64,000 nucleotides of DNA, taken from assembly GCF_024346975.1 (NCBI RefSeq), contig NZ_AP024885.1, positions 1,860,001 through 1,924,000 on the forward strand, in the 5' to 3' direction. The notes under the pieces were generated by a model. The model was given only the letters and a program-made list of their open reading frames with translations, searched no databases and was not told where the DNA came from. This stretch comes from Vibrio neonatus. GTDB taxonomy: Bacteria > Pseudomonadota > Gammaproteobacteria > Enterobacterales > Vibrionaceae. Made by a program: the position numbers and the translations under genes. Shown in pieces: positions 28,244 to 35,964 of the stretch. Position 1 is the stretch's first letter. Each line of letters starts with the position of its first letter.

Positions 28244-29590
28244 TTATACGGCAGGAATGAGTTTTATCGAACACACACGTTTCGTTTCAAAAATAAGTAC
28301 TGTTAACAACAATATACCTGTTACGCCAAGTCCAATGCCTATTCCGCCCCAAATGCCCGCTAGGCCGTAGCTTTTCATTAAAAACCAAGCTGCTGGAAGG
28401 CCAAATACCCAGTAGCCGATAGCGGTCATAATGGTAGGCACCACCACTATTTTCATGCCGCGCAGAAGGTTAATGGCAAGCAATTGCCATGCATCTACCA
28501 CAAAGCACAATGCCACAACCCAGATAACAGAAATCAGCATATTGCTAAGCTCGTGACTGCTGCCGCTATCGAGCTGGAACAAATTGGCAATCACTTCTGG
28601 CCAAATCGCAAAGGCACTGGCAATCACTAGGCTTAATATGGTGACCGCAATAAAGCTTTTACTGGCTATTTTCTTGATGCCCGCAAAGTTATTCGCGCCA
28701 TATTCTTTACCAACCAAAATAGCTGAGGCTTGAGCAAAACCAAAATTCACATTCCAAGTAAAGGATAAACACTGCAACATGATCTGATGTATCGCCAGAG
28801 ATGCCACGCTAATACTCCCTGCCATCAAGGTGCCACCATAAATTAGCCCATGTTCAAGTAAAGCGGCTAACGCGATTGGGCTTCCCATTGCGAGCATAGG
28901 CAATAGCAATTTTGCTGAGTATTCATCGGTATTTGTCCAAGGGGAGAATCGCTGATATTTGTGTTGGCGAAACACCCAAAACCCATACCCTAAAAGCACA
29001 ATCCAAGCAGATAGCGCTGTGCCATAACCTAGCCCTGCAATACCCCACTGCAAGTTAAAGGCCATGAAGTAACTAATGGGTACATTGATGAACACCGTAA
29101 TAATGGACATGATCATCACCGAGCGTACATCACCAAAAGTGCTGGTTAAGCCTCGAAGCACCAACAGCAATAAAGTGGGTAACATGGCCCATTTAAGCGC
29201 ATTTAAATATTGCATCGCCACCGCAACCACCTCTGGGGATTGTTTGGCTTCGATTAGCAAATGCGGCGCAAAAACAAAACTAAACGTAAGTGCCATGCTC
29301 AATAATAAAGAGAGCATGACCGCCCCTTTTACGGCAAAACGTATCTGCTGATGACCAAACTCAGGACGGGCAATACTTTGCCCATAAGCAATCGCAATTA
29401 GGTTTGCTACACAACCGACAATGCTTCCTGCTACAAGAAAAACAAATGAATACACCGAAGCGCCCAGACCACCAGCAGCCAAATCAGCAACACTAATACG
29501 CGACATCATCCATACGTCGGTGAGCACCAACGCCATACCGATGAGTTGGGATAATGTAAGTGGCAACGCCAGTTTTAAAATGTTTTTCAT
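28244..29590 (-). CDS. MATE family efflux transporter
   Basis: A 448-residue membrane protein with twelve predicted helices in two homologous halves, starting with LALPLTLSQLIGMALVLTDVWMM-type sequence that is typical of MatE domains. Such pumps export cationic drugs, dyes or metabolites using Na+ or H+. The substrate cannot be read from the sequence. It diverges from a LysR-type regulator gene at 29691, which is the usual arrangement of a regulator and its target. Confidence 0.9.
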   Translation of the reverse strand: MKNILKLALPLTLSQLIGMALVLTDVWMMSRISVADLAAGGLGASVYSFVFLVAGSIVGCVANLIAIAYGQSIARPEFGHQQIRFAVKGAVMLSLLLSMALTFSFVFAPHLLIEAKQSPEVVAVAMQYLNALKWAMLPTLLLLVLRGLTSTFGDVRSVMIMSIITVFINVPISYFMAFNLQWGIAGLGYGTALSAWIVLLGYGFWVFRQHKYQRFSPWTNTDEYSAKLLLPMLAMGSPIALAALLEHGLIYGGTLMAGSISVASLAIHQIMLQCLSFTWNVNFGFAQASAILVGKEYGANNFAGIKKIASKSFIAVTILSLVIASAFAIWPEVIANLFQLDSGSSHELSNMLISVIWVVALCFVVDAWQLLAINLLRGMKIVVVPTIMTAIGYWVFGLPAAWFLMKSYGLAGIWGGIGIGLGVTGILLLTVLIFETKRVCSIKLIPAV

Positions 29591-29690
29591 AAAGACCTCA
29601 TTGAATGCCTAGCCAAAGTAATGATTATTGGGCTAGCATTCAATTAACATTTACGCCTCTTGGCATTACTTGAAATCATGTGAATCAACA

Positions 29691-30638
29691 ATGAAATCGT
29701 ATCCAGACATTCCCTATTCTCACAACAGCCTAAAAATGTTTGAAAGTGTGGCAAGGCACTTAAGCTTTACCGAAGCGGCCAATGAGCAAAATGTCACGCA
29801 AAGTGCCGTCAGTCGGCAAATAAAGCAGCTGGAACAAGGGATTGGAGTAAACCTCATTATTCGCAAGCATCGCAGTATCGAATTGACTGCGCAAGGCAGT
29901 GAACTATTTGCGGTATTGCAAAGAAACTATCAAAACATACAGACACTGCTTGAGTCGTGGCGACCTGAGACACAAAAGCGCATCGTAATAAAAGCGGCGC
30001 TAAGTTATGCCACTCGCTCTCTACTGCCTAAGATCCAGCAGTTACAAGAGCGCTACCCAGAGTATGAAATTGTGGTGATCCCAACCATTGAAGAAGATGA
30101 AGCACTCAACTCAACCGATTATGACTTGTTGATCCTGAATTCACGCGTACCTCATCGTTATAAAGATCGCAGTGATGTGATCTTTTTAAGAGATGAATAC
30201 ATGGCTCCGGTATGCTCGCAAGAATTGTATGCTCATGATCCCAACTTTGATGCCCTACTGCGTTTGCCTCGCCTGCACCCTACCCTTGATCACCACGATT
30301 GGAAAACATGGCTCAGCACTGTTGGCTATCAAGATGCTATTAAGGTGCGTAATACCACCTTCTTTACTTTAGATCTGGCGTTAAGTGCCTGCTTGTCAGG
30401 GCAAGGGGTAACGGTGACTGATTTATTGCTCATCTTGCCAGAACTAGAACATGGCTATCTAATTTGCCCCAACAAAGCACAAATTCAGCCCAGCGCGTGG
30501 CAATACTTTTGTCATTGCAGAAGCACTTCGACTATCGTTGCTGACATAAGCCAATGGATACAAAGTGAGACAAAGAAAGAGCTCGATACATTACAAAGGC
30601 TTAGCCATGATTTTGAGTGGTATATGGCGCAGAATTAG
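29691..30638 (+). CDS. LysR family transcriptional regulator
   Basis: The N-terminal winged helix-turn-helix is clear (SLKMFESVARHLSFTEAA, then NVTQSAVSRQIKQLEQ), followed by a periplasmic-binding-like effector domain that begins about residue 85. The overall form resembles GcvA-type regulators (SHNSLKMFE start and RLHPTLDHHDW near the middle). The ATG at 29691 gives 315 residues; a TTG at 29670 in the same frame is possible, but neither has a strong ribosome binding site. It diverges from the MATE gene and probably controls it; the short intergenic region would hold the operator. Confidence 0.9.
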   Translation: MKSYPDIPYSHNSLKMFESVARHLSFTEAANEQNVTQSAVSRQIKQLEQGIGVNLIIRKHRSIELTAQGSELFAVLQRNYQNIQTLLESWRPETQKRIVIKAALSYATRSLLPKIQQLQERYPEYEIVVIPTIEEDEALNSTDYDLLILNSRVPHRYKDRSDVIFLRDEYMAPVCSQELYAHDPNFDALLRLPRLHPTLDHHDWKTWLSTVGYQDAIKVRNTTFFTLDLALSACLSGQGVTVTDLLLILPELEHGYLICPNKAQIQPSAWQYFCHCRSTSTIVADISQWIQSETKKELDTLQRLSHDFEWYMAQN

Positions 30639-30989
30639 CCAATATAGTTGCAGATTTTATCGCATTAATAACACGTCGGGATATTTATGGGGATAAATTG
30701 AATATTCAATCATAATTGATAAATATCAATATCTTAGGTGAATTAAGAGGAAGTTTTTACAATATGAAAGAAAGAAAATAAACAAAGATTTACATAATAA
30801 ATCAGCACTTGATCACAAAATTAAGATCAAGCGTCTATAAATACAATTTTCAGGGTTTCAACTTTACCTACAAACTGATTAACTTGCCATACCTAGAGCG
30901 TGAGTTAATCCTTATATAGGTGTACATTTTTGTTTACACCTCACTTTTTAGCGCCTAGTTCTACACATAACAGATAATTTGGAGACATT
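30639..30989. promoter_or_regulatory. Upstream region of the NSS transporter gene with inverted repeat
   Basis: A 351-base region without a gene. It contains the inverted repeat CTTGATC-N10-GATCAAG (30808-30831), which could be an operator, and the TyrR-like box at 30921-30938. The transporter ribosome binding site is TTGGAG, five bases before its GTG. Confidence 0.5.
30921..30938 (+). promoter_or_regulatory. TyrR-like box
   Basis: TGTACA-N6-TTTACA matches the TyrR consensus TGTAAA-N6-TTTACA in 11 of 12 conserved positions with exact spacing, 51 bases before the start of an amino-acid-type transporter gene. Site seen; regulator identity inferred. Confidence 0.6.
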
Positions 30990-32420
30990 GTGGCGACTGG
31001 AAATACAACCGCAGCCCCTCGTGATAACTGGGGTTCAAAACTTGGATTCGTAATGGCAGCAGCAGGTTCGGCTGTTGGTCTTGGTAATATTTGGAAATTC
31101 CCATACACAGCAGGCGAAAACGGTGGCGGTGCTTTTGTACTTATCTATCTTGCCTTTGTTATTGTGATTGGTTTTAGCGTTATGCTAACGGAATTTTCCA
31201 TCGGTCGTCATACAAGCCGCTCTGTCGTAGGTTCTTTTAAATCTACGGATAAGCGTTGGAGTTTTGTCGGCATCATAGGTGTGCTTACTGGCCTATTAAT
31301 CATGGGTTTTTACCCTGTCGTTGGCGGTTGGGCACTTGCCTACGTACCAAAGATAGCCACTGGCTTACTTGATACTCCAGAAGCTATCGGTGACAGCTTC
31401 GGCGGATTTATCTCTGATCCTGTGCAGCCACTACTATGGATGGCAGCCTACCTAGTGCTTAACATTGTGATTGTGAGTAAAGGCATTTCAGGTGGCATAG
31501 AAAAAGCAGGCAAAATCCTTATGCCTCTACTGTTCCTTATCCTTGTCGTAGTTGCAGTAAAAGGGCTTTCACTGCCGGGCGCAGGCGCAGGTCTTGAATT
31601 CCTATTTAAACCTGATTTCAGCAAAGTAGACAGCCATGTTGTATTGGCCGCACTGGGTCAAGCCTTCTTCTCTCTATCTCTAGGTATGGGCGCGATGATT
31701 ACTTACGGTAGCTACCTGAAGAAGAAAGAGAACCTAGTACAAACCACAGGTATGGTTGTTGGCATGGACACTGCGGTTGCATTACTGGCAGGTATCGCCA
31801 TGTTCCCTGCAATGTTTGCCTTCAATATGGAACCTGCAGCAGGCCCAGGCTTAGTGTTCGTTGTTGTGCCACAGCTATTTGCTGAAATGGGTCACGTTGG
31901 TTTGCTATTTGCACTGATGTTCTTTATCGGCCTAACTGTAGCGGCGCTGACCTCTTCTGTTTCACTACTTGAAGTTGTGGTTTCTTACCTTATTGAAGAA
32001 AAAGGTATGAAGCGTGTTACTGCGGTACTTTCTGCAAGTTGTGTAATGGCCGCAATGTGTGTGTTTGCGTCACTCTCTCTTGGCGGCGTTGGACCGAAAC
32101 TGTTCGACACAGGCGTGTTTGATATTTTCGACCTTCTGACTGATAAAGTATTCCTAGCAGTTGGCGGCATGTTTATCTGTATCTTTGCGGGCTGGCGTTT
32201 AAATCGTATCGACTTGGAAAAAGAGATCACCAACAACGGCAAAGTCTCTTTCCCACTGTTTGGTCTTTGGTACAACCTAATTAAATACGTGATTCCAGTT
32301 GCTATTGCAGTAGTTGCTTGTGCAGGCATATTGAGCGGATTTGAAAGTGGTAAAGGCGCTATCATGATATTGGCTTTGGTTATTATTGGTAGTACAGCGC
32401 TGATTTCTAAGAAGCTTTAA
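30990..32420 (+). CDS. Sodium-dependent neurotransmitter:symporter family (NSS) transporter
   Basis: A 476-residue inner membrane protein of the LeuT/SNF fold. The first helix carries the hallmark AAAGSAVGLGNIWKFPY, whose unwound part binds substrate and Na+; GENGGGAFVLIYL and the later ALTSSVSLLEVVVSY are also conserved. It has about 11-12 helices. Bacterial members import amino acids such as tyrosine, tryptophan or leucine with Na+. The TyrR-like box upstream suggests an aromatic amino acid. Start GTG at 30990 with TTGGAG before it. Confidence 0.92.
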   Translation: MATGNTTAAPRDNWGSKLGFVMAAAGSAVGLGNIWKFPYTAGENGGGAFVLIYLAFVIVIGFSVMLTEFSIGRHTSRSVVGSFKSTDKRWSFVGIIGVLTGLLIMGFYPVVGGWALAYVPKIATGLLDTPEAIGDSFGGFISDPVQPLLWMAAYLVLNIVIVSKGISGGIEKAGKILMPLLFLILVVVAVKGLSLPGAGAGLEFLFKPDFSKVDSHVVLAALGQAFFSLSLGMGAMITYGSYLKKKENLVQTTGMVVGMDTAVALLAGIAMFPAMFAFNMEPAAGPGLVFVVVPQLFAEMGHVGLLFALMFFIGLTVAALTSSVSLLEVVVSYLIEEKGMKRVTAVLSASCVMAAMCVFASLSLGGVGPKLFDTGVFDIFDLLTDKVFLAVGGMFICIFAGWRLNRIDLEKEITNNGKVSFPLFGLWYNLIKYVIPVAIAVVACAGILSGFESGKGAIMILALVIIGSTALISKKL

Positions 32421-32491
32421 GATTGACTTAGTTATTCAACCAATAGGAGGCCACACGGTCAAACTATTGTAGTTTCTTAGTGTGAAAATCA

Positions 32492-32525
32492 AAAAGGAGT
32501 TCACTATTGAGCTCCTTTTAGCTTA
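32492..32525. terminator. Hairpin between NSS transporter and PD-(D/E)XK-like gene
   Basis: AAAAGGAG (32493-32500) pairs with CTCCTTTT (32513-32520), with T-rich flanks on the plus strand and A-rich on the other side. It probably terminates both convergent genes. Confidence 0.6.
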
Positions 32526-32603
32526 GGGGGTTTAAGTTTTAAACAAGCGTTGTCGAACTACTAGAAGATCGCTTTCTGTGATTTGTTCATAAAAGCTAAC
32601 CCA

Positions 32604-33956
32604 TTAGCTCTTTATCAAGTCAGTTTCAAAGGCATCGTATATATTTCCAATAAGCTTTGTAAGCTGTTTAGTATCATAGATCTGTGTATCTAGTTTATCC
32701 AAAGCTTCTTTAGGTATTGTCAATGTAATTACGTAGCCAATCGCCATGTTTATAACTGTGCGATTTGAGTCTAAGATCTTCATCTTCCACTCAGATTGCT
32801 TTCTCCAATCGTAAGATAAGTGTTCATCAAGTAGTTCTTCAATGCCAGACCAAGTATCTCTCGAGTATCGGCCAGTCTTATTCTTAAATATTTCATGCGT
32901 GTACAGGTTCTTTTTCATCTTACTTTTATCAAACCATAAGCCACTTATGTAACCCTGTCCTGAAAACTTCACGTGATAACCAATTGCTAAGGAGTAAGAT
33001 TGACCATTCAATAATATCTCAGTACTAAATTGGGGATCTTTATGGAAAATATGCCACCCCTGCGCTTTAGTATTTGCTGGATAAATTGAACTCACTAAGT
33101 CACCTTTATCAGAAGATACTTCAAAGAGTACTTCATCAGCCCATCCCTTAGAAAAGGTTGTCCCAAGACGGTCATTGTAATTTAAGAGCTCTAGGGTATA
33201 TCTAGATGCCACAAACTCCTCGACAGCAATGCGAATACGACGATAGATCGCATTGAAACTATTTGCATTTAGAGAAGCAATTGGAGTTGCTGGAAGCCAC
33301 TCTGGGTTGTGGTCTCGCACCAATTGAATAAAATCAGCTAAGAAACGATTTTTGTTCCCACTCATTTTCTCAAAACTTGATACTTTCACCGCAATTGCCA
33401 TTAGCTTTTGCCAATTGAGATCCCTGTCGGTGACCATATCTTTGCATTCAGTGATAGATAATTCGTCCTTGCGGAGAATATTGAAGATTTGGTTAAACAA
33501 TTGAGCAGTACAGTCGATACCATCTCTTTTGGCTTCGATTACTATACAAACATCATTAATAGTAAGTACTAGGTCACATACCGGGTCATACTCATCTACC
33601 TGTGTTTGTCCCCAAAAGTCAACCAATTCTGCTTCACTCAAACTAACAGCATAGATATGCTTATAACCCTTAATACTTTCGGTTTTTTTTTGAATTGAGA
33701 TCTTAAGCTTTGGGGAGCTATTAATGTCTTGAAAAAGTTTATTGTAACGCTCATCCCCATCAAAAATAGACTTGAGTACTTCATGAAGAAATAGCGCATC
33801 TTCTTGGAGGCAGATTGCCAAAGCGCGAGTTAAGTCGTTCTCAAGCTGGTAGGTTCGTTCTGTTTTTGAGTAGGTTCTAAAAAGATTAAGATGTTTGTTC
33901 ATTTCGCTGACGGGTCTTGTAGTTTGAAGCAACGATGGTGCTATGCGCACACTCAT
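32604..33956 (-). CDS. Unknown protein with PD-(D/E)XK nuclease-like core
   Basis: I do not recognise this 450-residue protein as a named family. Numbered from the internal ATG at 33902, it has Glu21 in an N-terminal helix, Asp110, and Glu123-Ala-Lys125 (VCIVIEAKRDG), then Gln134 and Gln138. This is the order and spacing of a PD-(D/E)XK nuclease core (D-X12-E-A-K). The C-terminal 300 residues have no recognisable domain. It stands alone between an amino acid transporter and a riboswitch, with no methylase or helicase partner. A defence or DNA-processing role is possible but unproven. ATG starts at 33956 or 33902 are both possible and neither has a clear ribosome binding site. Confidence 0.75.
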   Translation of the reverse strand: MSVRIAPSLLQTTRPVSEMNKHLNLFRTYSKTERTYQLENDLTRALAICLQEDALFLHEVLKSIFDGDERYNKLFQDINSSPKLKISIQKKTESIKGYKHIYAVSLSEAELVDFWGQTQVDEYDPVCDLVLTINDVCIVIEAKRDGIDCTAQLFNQIFNILRKDELSITECKDMVTDRDLNWQKLMAIAVKVSSFEKMSGNKNRFLADFIQLVRDHNPEWLPATPIASLNANSFNAIYRRIRIAVEEFVASRYTLELLNYNDRLGTTFSKGWADEVLFEVSSDKGDLVSSIYPANTKAQGWHIFHKDPQFSTEILLNGQSYSLAIGYHVKFSGQGYISGLWFDKSKMKKNLYTHEIFKNKTGRYSRDTWSGIEELLDEHLSYDWRKQSEWKMKILDSNRTVINMAIGYVITLTIPKEALDKLDTQIYDTKQLTKLIGNIYDAFETDLIKS

Positions 33957-34249
33957 TTTGAATGAATGTATAATATCAGCTATAACAACATCAGTCTGGT
34001 TCTGACTTATAATATTGTTAGTCGAGCCTCAGTAATCTAAAGCAGTGCTGTCCAATTATGAGCTAAGGTGCTCAAATAAGGCTGAATATACTGTCTATTA
34101 AAACCCCAAATAACCCACCTCATACCCACAGCAGAGCAAAGCAAAGCACAATGCCTTACTCCACCGCCTCTTATTTACCCCCCACCAAAAATACCCACAA
34201 TCTCAATAAAGAGATTTGCCTCATCCACAAAATTTGATACCTTAAACGG
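33957..34249. other. Intergenic region between nuclease-like gene and FMN riboswitch
   Basis: About 290 bases without a visible gene. A TATTATACAT stretch near 33960-33980 on the minus strand could serve as the -10 of the nuclease-like gene. The promoter of the riboswitch transcript must lie in the right part, before 34250. Confidence 0.4.
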
Positions 34250-34398
34250 ACTTCAGGGCGGGGTGAAACTCCCCACCGGTGGTAAAAGCCTAGCTTGAGC
34301 CCACGAGCGCCTTAGCTTCTACTTTAATGAGTAGCGATTAAGGGACAGCAGATCTGGTGTGAATCCAGAGCCGACGGTTATAGTCCGGATGAAAGAAG
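34250..34398 (+). promoter_or_regulatory. FMN riboswitch (RFN element)
   Basis: All conserved RFN segments are present in order: CAGGGCGGGGTGAAA, CCCCACCGGTGGTA, AGCCCACGAGCG, CAGCAGATCTGGTG, CCAGAGCCGACGGTTA and AGTCCGGATGAAAGAAG. The aptamer binds FMN. It lies about 200 bases before a RibN-like transporter gene and is followed by a terminator hairpin, consistent with transcriptional attenuation when FMN is plentiful. Confidence 0.96.
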
Positions 34399-34422
34399 TG
34401 ACACAATTGATTTAACCCAATG

Positions 34423-34456
34423 ACGCCTAGTGATCCTCACTTAGGGCGGTTTTTGC
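34423..34456 (+). terminator. Riboswitch expression-platform terminator
   Basis: CGCCTAGTGA pairs with TCACTTAGGGCG across a short TCC loop (one bulge), followed by GGTTTTTGC. It starts 25 bases after the RFN element, as expected for the FMN-induced terminator. Confidence 0.8.
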
Positions 34457-34599
34457 GTTTTGCGTAAACTCACCCACTAGCCATAGTGGCAGTGTGGTTT
34501 ATCGCGCCGATTGCCTAACCTCTTAGCTCTGTTCACGTATATATCAAACCAAGCACACAAGTCGCTTTTGGCTTGCATGGCTTATATTTGGAGATCCTC

Positions 34600-35538
34600 G
34601 TGGCAGGTATTATTTTTGTTATGATCGCAGCTGGTCTTTGGGCTGCCGATACTTTATTTCGCTATCCGTTACTGGAAAGCAACAGCACCTTACAAATCGT
34701 GTTCTTTGAGCATTTGGTGTTGGTTGTCATCATTGCGCTATTGCAGATTATGGTGCCTCGTTGGCGATTTGCTTATATCAAAGGTTCGCTGTTTTCTTTT
34801 ATTTTAATTGGCGTGATTGGCTCAGCGATTGGCACCCTTGCCTTTACTAAAGCCTTTACTTTGATGAACCCTACCATCGTTATTTTGTTGCAAAAGCTGC
34901 AACCTATTGTGGCCATTTCACTGTCTGTCATTTTACTCAAAGAGAAGCTACAAAAGCACTTTTTGCTTTGGGCAAGCGTGAGTTTGCTGGGCAGTATTGT
35001 GATGATTTCGCCGGATATTATGGCGCTGTGGTCGGAAAACTCAGTATGGCACTATAACCCTAAATTGATGGCTATTTTACTCGGTTACGGCTGTGCGCTA
35101 TTGGCCGTTGTTGCTTGGGGCGCATCCACTGTTTACGGGCGAAAATTGACCATAATGGGTTATAACACCATGCAAATCATGTCTGGTCGATACACTTTCG
35201 CTCTGTTTACTCTGACTATCGCTATGCTTGGCTATGGCGAACAGTTTTCTCTTTCACAGGGCAGTTTTTCTCACCTATTTTATATGGTGATGCTCTCTGG
35301 TCTGCTAGGGATGTTTATCTATTATAAAGGCCTTGAACGAATACCTGCCCGTTATGGCACCATTGCCGAGCTATTCTTCCCTGTTTCAGCGGTAGTCATC
35401 AACTGGGTTGCCTTTGACGTGACCTTAACTCCGCAACAGATTGTTGGTGCCGTGTTACTAGTGGGCGGTGCATTGATGATCAGTCGCGAGCCTAAGCAAG
35501 CTGAACTGCCTGAAGTGGATGCGGTATTCGCAAAATAA
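34600..35538 (+). CDS. ribN: DMT/EamA family transporter, probable riboflavin importer RibN
   Basis: A 312-residue membrane protein with ten hydrophobic segments and two EamA halves (GSAIGTLAFTKAFTLMNPT and later GLLGMFIYYKGLERIPARYG). Drug/metabolite transporters of this type preceded by FMN riboswitches include the RibN riboflavin importers of proteobacteria. The start is GTG at 34600 with TTGGAG six bases before it; the in-frame TTG at 34573 is poorer. The riboswitch upstream is the best evidence for riboflavin as substrate, so the specific name rests on context. Confidence 0.82.
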   Translation: MAGIIFVMIAAGLWAADTLFRYPLLESNSTLQIVFFEHLVLVVIIALLQIMVPRWRFAYIKGSLFSFILIGVIGSAIGTLAFTKAFTLMNPTIVILLQKLQPIVAISLSVILLKEKLQKHFLLWASVSLLGSIVMISPDIMALWSENSVWHYNPKLMAILLGYGCALLAVVAWGASTVYGRKLTIMGYNTMQIMSGRYTFALFTLTIAMLGYGEQFSLSQGSFSHLFYMVMLSGLLGMFIYYKGLERIPARYGTIAELFFPVSAVVINWVAFDVTLTPQQIVGAVLLVGGALMISREPKQAELPEVDAVFAK

Positions 35539-35596
35539 TGGGCTAGAAAGATAGCCCCAGCTAAATCATTAACTGGGGTCAAGCCATTATTCTGGG

Positions 35597-35636
35597 CAAA
35601 AAAAAGCTAGGCGACTGTGAGCAGTAAACGCCTAGC
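35597..35636 (-). terminator. Terminator of feoABC
   Basis: On the minus strand GCTAGGCG pairs with CGCCTAGC across a 15-base loop and is followed by eight Ts. It lies 32 bases after the feoC stop. Confidence 0.8.
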
Positions 35637-35667
35637 TGACTGGAAAATAGCAGATGTAAGTAATTGC

Positions 35668-35889
35668 TTACATCTGTACGTTCAAACTAATACCTTGGTT
35701 GATGGTGTAACGTACGCCCTTTTCTTTACCTTTGATGGTATCGAACATACGCGACACTTTACCTTTCTTGATCCAGACTTGTAACATGGCATCGACGCCA
35801 TCTTCAGACAAACCAAAGTGGTTAGACAGCGTCACTCTATCTGTGGTGCCGTGCTCGTCAAGATAAGCTTTGAGTTGTTGTAAAATCAT
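35668..35889 (-). CDS. feoC: Ferrous iron transport accessory protein FeoC
   Basis: A 73-residue winged helix-turn-helix protein (LQQLKAYLDEHG, then VTLSNHFGLSEDGVDAML). FeoC stabilises or regulates FeoB in gammaproteobacteria. The cysteine cluster found in the wing of some FeoC proteins is absent here, so it should not bind an Fe-S cluster. It is the last gene of feoABC, 75 bases downstream of feoB. Confidence 0.92.
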   Translation of the reverse strand: MILQQLKAYLDEHGTTDRVTLSNHFGLSEDGVDAMLQVWIKKGKVSRMFDTIKGKEKGVRYTINQGISLNVQM

Positions 35890-35964
35890 AATACTGCCTT
35901 ACTTCTAGGCTCTATATTTGAACGGTACTGCTTTATCGTACAATCCAATATAGAGCCTTACATC

